Positions 7,678 to 15,796 of a DNA stretch of 22,548 bases are shown here, in pieces. The position numbers and the translations under genes were made by a program. A model generated the notes under the pieces. That model did no database searches. It saw only the letters and a list, made by a program, of their open reading frames with translations, and was not told where the DNA came from. Position 1 is the stretch's first letter. Every line of letters starts with the position of its first letter. Source of the stretch: CAYWMD01 sp964458575 (GTDB lineage Bacteria; Verrucomicrobiota; Verrucomicrobiia; Limisphaerales; JADLHS01); NCBI GenBank assembly GCA_964458575.1, contig CAYWMD010000085.1:1-22548 (forward strand), in the 5' to 3' direction.

Positions 7678-10344
7678 TCATCCTTTGGTGGGAAATTCCA
7701 GCGTAAACTCGCAAAATTTTCCTGGCTCGGTGTTGACGACAATCCGGCCGTCGCATTCCTGGATGATGCGGTAGCAGATGCTCAGGCCCAGGCCCATGCC
7801 TTCACCGACGTCCTTGGTGGTGTAGAAGGGATCGAAGATTTTGTCGAGATGCTGGCGTTCGATGCCCGGGCCGTTGTCCCGGACGATCAGGCGGCTGCTG
7901 CCGTTTTCGACGCGGCCTTCGATCCAGATGGTCGGAACTTCACCGTGGAATTCCTTCTTGCTATCCAAGGCATCAAGCGAATTTTGAAGCAGGTTTACCA
8001 CCACGTGAATGAGCTTGTTCTTGTTGGCCCACACGGTCTGATGTTCCGGCAGGGCCTGCTTGATCTGGACCTTGTCCTTCCATTCGCTGCTCAAAAACCG
8101 CAGCGAGGAGGTGACGACGTCCACCACCTCGACCTGGTCGCGGGATTCGGTGTCCGGATGCGTGAACATGCGCAGGTCGGAGACGATGGTTTTGACGCGC
8201 GTGATGCCTTCCTCGATGTCCTTGAGGATGTCCGCGTATTCCTCCTGTTGTTCGGTGGCGATGTACTTCGCCTTGTTCTTGAGGGTGAACAGGCCCGTGG
8301 AGGCGAAGTTCAACGGGTTGTTGATTTCGTGAATGATGCCGGCGCTCATGCGACCGAGCGAAGCGAGCTTTTCCGACTGCACGAGTTGGGTCTCGGTTTC
8401 CTTGAGTTGTTCGAGCGTGGATTCGAGCGCTTCCTTCTGTTTGGACACCTTGAGCTGATACTCGTGCGATTCAACCAGGTTCTTGATGCGCACGTGGAGT
8501 TCGGTGGTGGAAAACGGCTTCGCCAAGAAATCGCTCGCGCCGGCCTGGAGCGCGGCAAGCTTGGTTTCCTCGTCCGCGCGCGCGGTGAGCAGCACGACGG
8601 GGATGCTGTGCGTGGAGGTGCGCTCGCGGATTTCGCGGCACGCCTGCAAGCCGTCCTTCTCCGGCATCATCATGTCCAGCAGGATGATGTTGGGGAGAAA
8701 CTGCGCCGCCTTGTCCACCGCCTGCTGACCGTCCACCGCTTCGATGACGCGGTAATGCGAACTCAACTGCGACTTCAGGAAGCGCAACATGTCCGGTTCG
8801 TCGTCGGCAACGAGCAGGGTGGGGCGATTGCCGTTGAGGGTGGTTTCGACCGGCCGGACGGAGTCCGCCACGGGCGTCATGGACGGGAACAGTTCGGCGC
8901 GGCGATAGAGATTGGACAGCCACTCGTCGGAGCGGAGCACCGGCTGATTGGCCGGAGTGGCGGCTGGTTCGGCGGGGGTGTCGCTTTCGACCGGAGCGGC
9001 CGTTGGTTCGGCTTTTTGATACGGCAGATGAATCGTGAACGTCGTGCCCTTGCCCACCTGGCTTTGCACGGTCACGGTGCCGCCCTGAACCTCGACGAGT
9101 TCCTTGACCAGCGCGAGGCCGATGCCGACGCCCTGGTATTTGCGCCGTGACGAATCGTCCGCCTGCCAGAAACGGCTGAAAACATTCTTTAAATTCTCCT
9201 CGGAAATGCCCATGCCGGTATCGGCCACGGTGATGACGAATTCCTCGCCGACCTTTTCGGCGCGCACTTCCACGCGTCCGCCGGCGGGCGTGAACTTGAG
9301 CGCGTTGAAAGTGAGGTTGAGCACGATTTTTTCCAGTTTGTCCCGGTCGGCCAGCAGCGTGCCCAGTTCGGGATCAACATGGGTTTCCAGCTTGAGCCGT
9401 TTGTCGTCGGCGACCTGGCGCGCGGAGCTGGCGAGGCCCTTGATGAACTCGGCGACGGCGAGCGGTTCGCGTTTGACCTGCATGACGCCGGATTCGAGGC
9501 GGACGAGATCGAGCAGGTCGTTGATGAGCTTCAGCAGGCGCATGCCGTTCGAGTGCATCGTCTGGAGCGTGCCGCGCGTTTCGTCGTCCACGGACCGGCC
9601 AAAGCGCTGCATCATGTTTTCGAGCGGCGCGATGAGCAGCGTGAGGGGCGTCCGCAACTCGTGGCTGATATTGGCGAAGAAGCGGCTCTTCACCTGATCC
9701 AGCTCTTTCAGCTTTTGGTTGCTTTCTTCCAGGGCTTTCTTGTTTTGGTCCAGTTGAAAACGGAGCACGAATTCGCGGAAACGCCATCGGCTATGAATGT
9801 AGCTGCCGGTCACAACGATGATTCCGGTGAGTACGAGAAAGAAGAGATTGTTACCAAAGGCCACGCGAGAAATCTGGCCGTGGAGCACACAAGCCAGAAC
9901 GTACATTCCTATGACCGAGCTGACCGCGATGAGGCTCTCAATCAGGGTCCAATAAAGCACAAACCCGATCAGCAACAGCACCAGATTAAGCCCGGCGTAG
10001 TACAAAGATTCCGAGCCGCCCCGGCTGAAAATCATGAACGTGATGCACGCCGAGGGTAACAACGCGAGCAGGACGCCGAGCTTGCGCGGATGGCGGCGAC
10101 CAAAAGGTGTGACGACGACTCCCCAGAAGATCAGGATCAACAACGAACACAATAGGCGCAGTCGGAAGAAGAAACTGATGGTTGCGGCCTCCTCCTGATA
10201 TACGAGATGGTCCAGCACCGTGCCCATTGGCATGAGCAAAACGCCGAGCAAACAACCCACCTGAACGTTGTTGATGATGACCCGGCGGTCGTGTTCGGCG
10301 AAGGCCTGCTGCAACTCAGAGGAATGGGCGAGGGTTTCAGGCAT
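7678..10344 (-). CDS. PhcS/PhcR-like fusion: 6-TM hybrid kinase with second kinase module
   Basis: An 888-residue inner-membrane protein. Six hydrophobic segments (about 22-45, 61-81, 89-106, 112-132, 134-154, 165-184) form the sensor, with almost no periplasmic domain, suggesting a hydrophobic or membrane-borne ligand. Then a coiled coil (about 195-220) and a complete kinase: H228 (ISHELRTPL), N347, DTGMG 375-379, GVGIGL 405-410. A Pro/Ala-rich linker (445-505) leads to a receiver (D514-D515, D557, K609), a second coiled coil, and a second complete kinase: H672 (IIHEINNPL), N788, DNGPG 823-827, GMGLGL 849-854. In Ralstonia the first part corresponds to PhcS and the receiver-kinase part to PhcR, encoded by adjacent genes; here they appear joined. 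Its ATG overlaps the stop of the methyltransferase gene by 8 nt (ATGCCTGA), indicating translational coupling. Confidence 0.9.
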   Translation of the reverse strand: MPETLAHSSELQQAFAEHDRRVIINNVQVGCLLGVLLMPMGTVLDHLVYQEEAATISFFFRLRLLCSLLILIFWGVVVTPFGRRHPRKLGVLLALLPSACITFMIFSRGGSESLYYAGLNLVLLLIGFVLYWTLIESLIAVSSVIGMYVLACVLHGQISRVAFGNNLFFLVLTGIIVVTGSYIHSRWRFREFVLRFQLDQNKKALEESNQKLKELDQVKSRFFANISHELRTPLTLLIAPLENMMQRFGRSVDDETRGTLQTMHSNGMRLLKLINDLLDLVRLESGVMQVKREPLAVAEFIKGLASSARQVADDKRLKLETHVDPELGTLLADRDKLEKIVLNLTFNALKFTPAGGRVEVRAEKVGEEFVITVADTGMGISEENLKNVFSRFWQADDSSRRKYQGVGIGLALVKELVEVQGGTVTVQSQVGKGTTFTIHLPYQKAEPTAAPVESDTPAEPAATPANQPVLRSDEWLSNLYRRAELFPSMTPVADSVRPVETTLNGNRPTLLVADDEPDMLRFLKSQLSSHYRVIEAVDGQQAVDKAAQFLPNIILLDMMMPEKDGLQACREIRERTSTHSIPVVLLTARADEETKLAALQAGASDFLAKPFSTTELHVRIKNLVESHEYQLKVSKQKEALESTLEQLKETETQLVQSEKLASLGRMSAGIIHEINNPLNFASTGLFTLKNKAKYIATEQQEEYADILKDIEEGITRVKTIVSDLRMFTHPDTESRDQVEVVDVVTSSLRFLSSEWKDKVQIKQALPEHQTVWANKNKLIHVVVNLLQNSLDALDSKKEFHGEVPTIWIEGRVENGSSRLIVRDNGPGIERQHLDKIFDPFYTTKDVGEGMGLGLSICYRIIQECDGRIVVNTEPGKFCEFTLEFPTKG

Positions 10345-11782
10345 GACGGGGCTTTCGCACTTCTATAAAAACGTTCACACCCATGTCCTCGGTGATTACC
10401 TTGACGGCATCCGCCGGTGCGCCGTCTGGCGTTAGCTGCGCCACTTTCTCGCCATCGCGGTAAAGAAGCTGCCAGTCCAACATATAATCCATGGAGTAAC
10501 GAAATGGGCGAGCACAGTTCAGCGCGTCGCTCACGTTGGTGGCGAGGAGCAATCCGCCCGGCGACACCATCCCGTACAATATATTCATCAAGCGTTTGCA
10601 CACCTGGTCCGAAAGGTAGTCGAACAGGCCGGCGCAATATACGAAGTCAAATTGAGTGCCAACCGCGCCCGTCACCGACCGGGCTGACTCCTTGAGCAGT
10701 TGGTGAACGGATTTTTTGACCAACTGGATGGGTGTGCGGCGACCGTATTTGTTTTTGGCCTCCTCCAGGAGCCGGCGTACATGCATCAGTGTTTCATCAT
10801 TGAAATCGGCCAGGGTAAACTCGGCCCGATCGGATAAGGCATCCTCGCGAAGAAAGCGCTGGATCTCCCCGGCGGGCCCGCAACCCAGATTGAACACACG
10901 GGTGGGCCGACCTTGCGCCCGAACGCGAGTGCTCTCCTCAACGAGCTTCTGGTACAAGTAGTCCACCCGGTTGCGATGCGCCCGGACCGGGGATTGCCCA
11001 AGCAGCCAGACGTTGATGATTTTTGCGAACAGATTGCTGCCTTCATGTGGGGGCCTTAACATCATGTCCACCACCTCGTAATCACCCGCGTAACCCAGCG
11101 GCTTGTTAAAGGCGCGATAGGCGAATGGCGAACAAAGCAACAAAGGATGCAGCTGTCGCCGCAGGTAGATTCGATGCATCGGCTGCAACTCGACCTCAAG
11201 TCCGGCGGCAATGGCTTCAAAGCGCTCCACAAACGAATCAATGGCCTGAACCGCCGGGCCCACCAGGTCATCCACTGCCTGACGTTCAAGTTCCGTTCGA
11301 TTCGAAGACGGTGAGGAGCGAATTTCCAGCTCGACCTGTTCCAGCCAGAGTCGCAAGTCCATGAGGAAGTTTTGGAGATCGGCCATGACGGCCTTGAATT
11401 CCGGCTGGACGCGATAAAGCTTTTGCCAGTCTCCAAGAAAACCGGTGAAACGGGCGGCCAACGGGCCGTGAGCGTCACCGTTGGCTGTCAGCAGATCCAG
11501 GCTTAATCCGGATTCGTCGAGTTTGGCCTCGCACACAAGGACCGGCCCCGTGTTGACCAGACTGCTGACTACGGCCTTGCCAGAATAGAGCGGGCGGTCG
11601 TTGACGTGAATGCGGAACTCGCTGAGCACCTCGGATATGCGCAACACGGGTCCGGGGCTGTATATTTCAAAGACCACGAGATAGCGCGTCACGCGCAGCA
11701 GCGAGGCGCGGATTTCCATCCCCTGGCTGTTTTGAAAAACCACCAGGCTTTCGCTGACTTCACCGTTGTTACCCATGGACAT
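10337..11782 (-). CDS. PhcB-like SAM methyltransferase with PilZ-like N-terminal domain
   Basis: A 481-residue soluble protein. Residues about 10-110 look like a PilZ-type beta barrel (RVTRYLVVFEI, then YSGKAVVSSLVNTG), but I do not see the full RxxxR / D-x-S-x-x-G cyclic-di-GMP motif, so ligand binding is uncertain. Residues 115-220 are mostly helical. From about 225 comes the methyltransferase: a conserved pre-domain (KPLGYAGDYEVVDMM, 227-241; AHRNRVDYL, 268-276), SAM motif I NLGCGPAGE (298-306) and the acidic ADFN at 325-328. This pre-domain plus motif I is the pattern I know from proteins named for 3-hydroxypalmitic acid methyl ester synthesis (PhcB). PhcB methylates a 3-hydroxy fatty acid to make a diffusible quorum signal. 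The downstream sensor kinase gene overlaps by 8 nt, as expected for synthase and receptor in one operon. Start ATG 11782; the second ATG, 6 nt on, has GGAAAG at good spacing. Confidence 0.85.
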   Translation of the reverse strand: MSMGNNGEVSESLVVFQNSQGMEIRASLLRVTRYLVVFEIYSPGPVLRISEVLSEFRIHVNDRPLYSGKAVVSSLVNTGPVLVCEAKLDESGLSLDLLTANGDAHGPLAARFTGFLGDWQKLYRVQPEFKAVMADLQNFLMDLRLWLEQVELEIRSSPSSNRTELERQAVDDLVGPAVQAIDSFVERFEAIAAGLEVELQPMHRIYLRRQLHPLLLCSPFAYRAFNKPLGYAGDYEVVDMMLRPPHEGSNLFAKIINVWLLGQSPVRAHRNRVDYLYQKLVEESTRVRAQGRPTRVFNLGCGPAGEIQRFLREDALSDRAEFTLADFNDETLMHVRRLLEEAKNKYGRRTPIQLVKKSVHQLLKESARSVTGAVGTQFDFVYCAGLFDYLSDQVCKRLMNILYGMVSPGGLLLATNVSDALNCARPFRYSMDYMLDWQLLYRDGEKVAQLTPDGAPADAVKVITEDMGVNVFIEVRKPRHA

Positions 11783-12040
11783 ACTTTCCGCTTTTCTTTA
11801 GCTGTCAGCGCTCTTCAGTCTGTGCCTTCCGCGACTTCGAGGCCGCCGAATTCATGCGCTTTTACAATCATTTTCCACGCCAGACAGCCAGCAAATCAGG
11901 TACAGCTGCGCTTGTCCAGCGGTGTCGGGTTGGGGGGAGGCGAGGTTTCCGCGCACATGGATTGGATCCCGGGTTACCCGTGATCATGAGTGTGAAACTT
12001 GGTTGCCGCCAAATCACGACCCCGTGGCCCCGCAGCCTCG
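11783..12040. other. 258-nt spacer upstream of the Phc-like cassette
   Basis: This spacer should carry the promoter for the methyltransferase-kinase operon on the minus strand. No strong -35/-10 pair is apparent; TTGTAAAA on the minus strand (around 11862-11869) is a possible -10 element. No clear terminator hairpin with a T-run follows the porin stop at 12041, so read-through from the porin gene cannot be excluded. Confidence 0.35.
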
Positions 12041-13504
12041 CTAGAACCGGAAAACCGCCTGCACGATCACGGCCCACGCATCGGGGATTTCGCCCTGGAC
12101 GTAGCCGCCCGGATGAAAGACCCGTTGCACGCTGGGTTGCAGCGTAAACCAGGCGGTGAGCTGCGCTTTGTAGCTAATCTCCAGCACCGCCTCGTAATCA
12201 GCCAGTTCGGTGAACGGTGCATCCATGGCAGCCGCTGCGAAGGCGGCGTTGATGTCGCGTTGCGCGTCGGCGATGTCCTCGCTGATGTGCAGATAAGAGA
12301 AGGCCACCGCGAAGGTATCCCAGTCGCGTTTCGGGATCAGGCCTTTGTAAACCAGGCCGCCGTCAATGCCCAGGTCGGCGAGGTTGCGATCTTTCGGGGC
12401 CGTGGCCACGCGGAAGAAACCGACCAGACCCTGGTGGGCCGGATCTTCCTTGCCGATCTCGCGCCAGAGTGTCTGGTCCGCCACGAAGTAAAACCCGTAA
12501 TTCCCTTCGGTGAAGTTCGCCGGTTCGGTGATCAACCCGAAACCATTCGGTGGCGGTGTGCTGAGCGCGCCACCGCTAAAGGTGTCAAAGGCCGAAAGCA
12601 TGCCGCTGTAGGACTCCACGAAATTGTCGGTGTGGTAATAACCGCCGACTTTGATGCTGCCGGGCGGCCCTTTGGCCTCGGGCGTCTGGTTGATCTTGAG
12701 GCCGCCTTCGAAGTAAAGCAGCGCGCCTTCGTTGCCGCTCAATTTGAACCGGATATTGCCGCGCTCCTGGTCAATGTTGCCCGCGTAGGCGCCGGCTTGC
12801 ACATAGAACAGGTCGCTGGGATCCACCCGCACCCGTACGCCAGGCGAGCCGTAGGGCGTCGAGGACAACGCATGATGTCCCACCGGGAAGTAGGGCTGGT
12901 CCCAGACATTGAAGGCCATCGTGGGATAAAAGAACGTCTGGTTCAGAAGGGTGATGCCTGCCAGCGAGTTGTAGTACTCGGACACGATGAAATCGCGGTC
13001 AATCGCCATCTGACCGGCCTTCACCGAGACTTTGTCGTTGAACATTTTTTGCTCGTACCAGAGTTCCCAGAGGTCCAGATTGTCCTTGAAGTCCAGCATG
13101 CTGACCTTGTTGAGGTCGCCGATGTAGTTGGCGGAAAATTCCTCACCGTTGTGAATGGAGAGACCGGCGACGTGCAGCAGGCCACCGTGGTAACCGGCGA
13201 GTTTTTCGGAATCCAGGTCCATCATCATCATCAAGCCGCCCTCGTAAACGGAACCCTGCTTGAGCCCGCCGTCCACACAGGTGGGCACGGCGGCGAAGTA
13301 GATGAACTCGAAATCCACGCCGTGGTCCTTGAGCCAGGTGCGCCCCCCGCCCCAATCCCCGAGCATGTAATCCCGCTCGCAGAATTCTACGAACGCCGAT
13401 TTGGGCGGCGTGTTCGTTTCTGCGACGCACTGTCCAAGTGTCGCGCACAGGGTCAGCCCAAACACCGCCAAGATTTTATGACAAGGCTCTCGTTTCATGG
13501 TCAT
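12041..13504 (-). CDS. OprB-type carbohydrate-selective porin
   Basis: An outer-membrane beta barrel of 487 residues for passive uptake of sugars or similar solutes. The N-terminus has a signal peptide (KILAVFGLTLCATLGQCVAE) and the protein ends in VIVQAVFRF, the aromatic C-terminal residue recognised by the BAM complex. YMLGDWGGGRTWLKDHGVDFE (46-66, approximate) is the OprB family signature, followed by the alternating aromatic/polar strands and FFYPTMAFNVWDQPYFPVG-like central region of that family. Start may be ATG 13504 or the ATG two codons later. It lies 54 nt after the DUF2156 gene on the same strand and 258 nt before the methyltransferase; whether it shares a transcript with either is open. 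No sugar-specific neighbours reveal its substrate. Confidence 0.88.
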   Translation of the reverse strand: MTMKREPCHKILAVFGLTLCATLGQCVAETNTPPKSAFVEFCERDYMLGDWGGGRTWLKDHGVDFEFIYFAAVPTCVDGGLKQGSVYEGGLMMMMDLDSEKLAGYHGGLLHVAGLSIHNGEEFSANYIGDLNKVSMLDFKDNLDLWELWYEQKMFNDKVSVKAGQMAIDRDFIVSEYYNSLAGITLLNQTFFYPTMAFNVWDQPYFPVGHHALSSTPYGSPGVRVRVDPSDLFYVQAGAYAGNIDQERGNIRFKLSGNEGALLYFEGGLKINQTPEAKGPPGSIKVGGYYHTDNFVESYSGMLSAFDTFSGGALSTPPPNGFGLITEPANFTEGNYGFYFVADQTLWREIGKEDPAHQGLVGFFRVATAPKDRNLADLGIDGGLVYKGLIPKRDWDTFAVAFSYLHISEDIADAQRDINAAFAAAAMDAPFTELADYEAVLEISYKAQLTAWFTLQPSVQRVFHPGGYVQGEIPDAWAVIVQAVFRF

Positions 13505-13559
13505 TCTGTGGTTTCACGATATAACCCACGAGCGTTCGCGAAAACCGCTCGATCCGGAA

Positions 13560-14684
13560 TCACCGACTGGTTGGGTCGGCTTTCGAGGCCTTTTGAGCAG
13601 TTACCATGCCCCGCAGAAGCTGTAGAACGGTGAAAAAGTAACTTCCCGCAACATCACAGGAGTGATATGCGAGGTAAACATCGTTGCTCGGCATAAGACT
13701 GTTGGAGGCGTAATAAATCGGCTTGTCCACGCCGCGGTACTTGGACTTGTGAAACGACAGTCCCCGGAAATTGTAAATGTTGTTGCCGTAGCGCTCGCAC
13801 AATTTGAAGAACAGACTGGAGACCCGGTCGTCATTGAACTTTCCCAGTTGCATTTTGACAAATGGTGCCAGCAACAGATTCAGGAGTTCCGCTCCTTCAG
13901 TTTTGAATTTTTCCAGGGCGACCATGTGGATGGCCGTGGCCAGCCGGCCATAACGACGCTCATCACAGCGCACAATGTTCGCCGAGTAACCAAAGACGCG
14001 GCCATCGCGATACATGGGATCGTAAAACACAAATCCGATCACCTGTCCTTCCCGGTCGTAGGCGACAAATTTCCGGACGCCTTCCTCGTGATCGAAAACC
14101 GGTCGGCGTGCGTAAATCCAGATTTCACGGTCATTGATGAGTTTTGAACTCACCCATTGGGCGGAAATCTGCGCCAGCCCTTGTTTGTCGAGGCTCGCCG
14201 CGGATTCCTCCCGGATCACTATCCCCTCGCGTTTGACTTCGTTCCGGGCCCGCTTGATCAGGTCCAACTCCTTCCAGTTCCCCTGCGAATTGTAACTCTG
14301 GACCGGCAACTCCGGTTCGCAACCAATGCAATTGGCCTTGAAACCCAGCGGGCGCAAGACTTCGGCGCATCGTTCGGAGATGACCGCGAACACCGCCCGC
14401 CGGTCAACGGACAGAAAATTCCGGATGATTTTCGGCAGGTCTGCCGGCGCACAGATGGGATCAGAGAGCGTGATGCGTTTGGGTTTGCGCGCGAAAATCG
14501 GGTGTCGCACCGCGGTGTAAGCGATGTAACCGCACTCGTCCACGAAGTAAGCCATGCCCTCCTGCAAAGTCGCGTAGGCGAGGGCTTCGCTCCCGAATCG
14601 CTTAAGAAACGGCGAGAGCAGGTCCCATTTCCCTTGGAGACCCAGATTCCTGGCCGCTGCTGCGTCGATAATCTTGAATGCCAT
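13560..14684 (-). CDS. DUF2156 protein (MprF-like lysyltransferase domain, soluble)
   Basis: About 374 residues from ATG 14684 (MAFKIIDAA); ATG 14705 and 14732 are upstream alternatives. It consists of the paired GNAT-like DUF2156 fold, with no membrane helices. Recognisable stretches are YFVDECGYIAYTAV, LSDPICAPADLPKIIRNFL, the linker ARNEVKREGIVIREE, and the second half with GFVFYDPMYRDGRVFGYSANIVR and the end IYYASNSLMPSNDVYLAY. The same fold forms the catalytic part of MprF, which transfers aminoacyl groups from tRNA to phosphatidylglycerol; stand-alone soluble members mostly have no known substrate. Its 5' end lies inside the alpha/beta hydrolase gene (83-131 nt overlap), so the two are certainly co-transcribed. 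A porin gene follows 55 nt later. Confidence 0.8.
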   Translation of the reverse strand: MAFKIIDAAAARNLGLQGKWDLLSPFLKRFGSEALAYATLQEGMAYFVDECGYIAYTAVRHPIFARKPKRITLSDPICAPADLPKIIRNFLSVDRRAVFAVISERCAEVLRPLGFKANCIGCEPELPVQSYNSQGNWKELDLIKRARNEVKREGIVIREESAASLDKQGLAQISAQWVSSKLINDREIWIYARRPVFDHEEGVRKFVAYDREGQVIGFVFYDPMYRDGRVFGYSANIVRCDERRYGRLATAIHMVALEKFKTEGAELLNLLLAPFVKMQLGKFNDDRVSSLFFKLCERYGNNIYNFRGLSFHKSKYRGVDKPIYYASNSLMPSNDVYLAYHSCDVAGSYFFTVLQLLRGMVTAQKASKADPTSR

Positions 14685-15588
14685 GCTCAGTGCCCGCGGC
14701 GACATATTCCGCCGCTGTCGCCGACGCAACATGCTGCAAAATCCAATCCGCCGTCAACGCAAAGACCTTCGCCTTATGCCGGTCGCGATGTCCCACATGA
14801 CCGTTTCCCGGTATGATGTGCAAGGCTTTCTTGCATTTGAGCGCGGCGTAAAGGCGGTGCGCCGTCTCCGGAGGATCCACTTTATCCTCGGCGCCCCAGA
14901 GCACCATCGTGGGGGTGGTGATGCGGGACACCCGATCAATGGTATCAACAAAAAATGCCTGCTCGCCGCCGGGCAGGGGAAATGAATTAAAACCTTCCCA
15001 AGACCGGGGGTAATCAAGAATTTCTCGATTGACCGCCGGGTCCGAGGCCAACGTGGGGGCAGGTCCGAGTTTTGCCAGCGGCAAACGCATCGGCTTCCCG
15101 GTAACACTGAATTTAATCTTTCCCGCCAACAACAGTGTCCTGATAAACCCGCTCATCGCCGCTGGCAGTGAATTGCGCACCGTGGCATCCAGAGGAATCA
15201 GCGCGCAGAGCCGGGAATCCTCCAGCGCCGCCTCCAGAATGGCCGTGCCGCCGGAGGACAATCCGAACCCGGCGATCTGATCCTGCTTCACCTCGGGCCG
15301 GTCTTGGAGAAAATCAATGGCCGCGCGAACGTCGGCCGTCCATTCCCGCATATCCACGTGGAAACGCTCGCCGCCGCTTGCTCCATGTCCGTGCATGTCC
15401 AGGGCAAGCGAGACGATGCCCCGGCTGGCGAGCTGCTGGCTCATTTCAAAGTAGTTCTCCCTGAAATCGCCCGCGCCATGGCAAAGAATCAGCGCCGGAG
15501 ATGGCTCGTGGGTCTCCGGGACAAAAAGTGTTCCGACCAGATCATCACCCAGCGAGCGGAAACCGACTTCTTTGCTTCTTACGTGCAT
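14602..15588 (-). CDS. Alpha/beta hydrolase (dienelactone hydrolase/esterase-like)
   Basis: A cytoplasmic serine hydrolase of 328 residues from ATG 15588; the ATG at 15621, directly after GGGAGA, would add 11 residues. CHGAGDFRENY (36-46) is the oxyanion-hole region, GFGLSSGG (107-114) the nucleophile elbow with Ser111, GAEDKVDPP (232-240) supplies the acid (D235), and GNGHVGHRD (261-269) the catalytic His264, so the triad is complete. No signal peptide. Substrate is not predictable; bacterial relatives act on small esters, acyl compounds or dienelactones. The catalytic fold ends at about residue 288; the last 40 residues look unstructured and are encoded where the DUF2156 gene begins in another frame. 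Confidence 0.82.
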   Translation of the reverse strand: MHVRSKEVGFRSLGDDLVGTLFVPETHEPSPALILCHGAGDFRENYFEMSQQLASRGIVSLALDMHGHGASGGERFHVDMREWTADVRAAIDFLQDRPEVKQDQIAGFGLSSGGTAILEAALEDSRLCALIPLDATVRNSLPAAMSGFIRTLLLAGKIKFSVTGKPMRLPLAKLGPAPTLASDPAVNREILDYPRSWEGFNSFPLPGGEQAFFVDTIDRVSRITTPTMVLWGAEDKVDPPETAHRLYAALKCKKALHIIPGNGHVGHRDRHKAKVFALTADWILQHVASATAAEYVAAGTEHGIQDYRRSSGQESGSPREMGPALAVS

Positions 15589-15649
15589 CGGTGCAACTAA
15601 CGGAAGCGAATCCGGTACCATTCTCCCGTCGGATGGGCAGGCCTGGCAG

Positions 15650-15666
15650 GGGTTGGAAACCAACCC
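15650..15666. other. Perfect hairpin GGGTTGG-AAA-CCAACCC
   Basis: A 7-bp stem with a 3-nt loop in the spacer between the radical SAM gene and the hydrolase gene. Together with the next hairpin it makes the spacer strongly structured. No T-run follows on either strand; it may be a repeat remnant or an mRNA-stability element. Confidence 0.35.
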
Positions 15667-15708
15667 TTAACGGCTGGAGTGGCACTACGGGTCCACCGAT
15701 TGACACAG

Positions 15709-15733
15709 CGCCTGCCTGCTTTTGAGGCAGGCG
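15709..15733 (-). terminator. Terminator-like hairpin after the radical SAM gene
   Basis: CGCCTGCCT and AGGCAGGCG form a perfect 9-bp stem with a 7-nt loop, 63 nt beyond the stop of the radical SAM gene on the minus strand. No T-tract follows, so it is either a weak terminator or a dispersed palindromic repeat. It separates the radical SAM gene from the hydrolase-DUF2156 pair. Confidence 0.4.
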
Positions 15734-15796
15734 GCTTGGCACCGACCTGGGGCCGCTGCGCGACCGCAAGGTGAGTCTTAGCGCCGGTCAGTGGGG

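Noticed and set aside
7663..9150. Plus-strand open frame of 495 codons opposite the hybrid kinase
   Set aside because: Shadow frame; the minus strand holds two intact kinase modules and a receiver.
11840..11900. Sigma-54-like TGGC...TTG on the minus strand before the methyltransferase
   Set aside because: The spacing between the GG and the second element is too long for a -24/-12 promoter.
11999..13633. Plus-strand open frame of 544 codons opposite the porin
   Set aside because: The minus strand encodes a signal peptide, the OprB signature and a C-terminal Phe; the plus frame has none of these.
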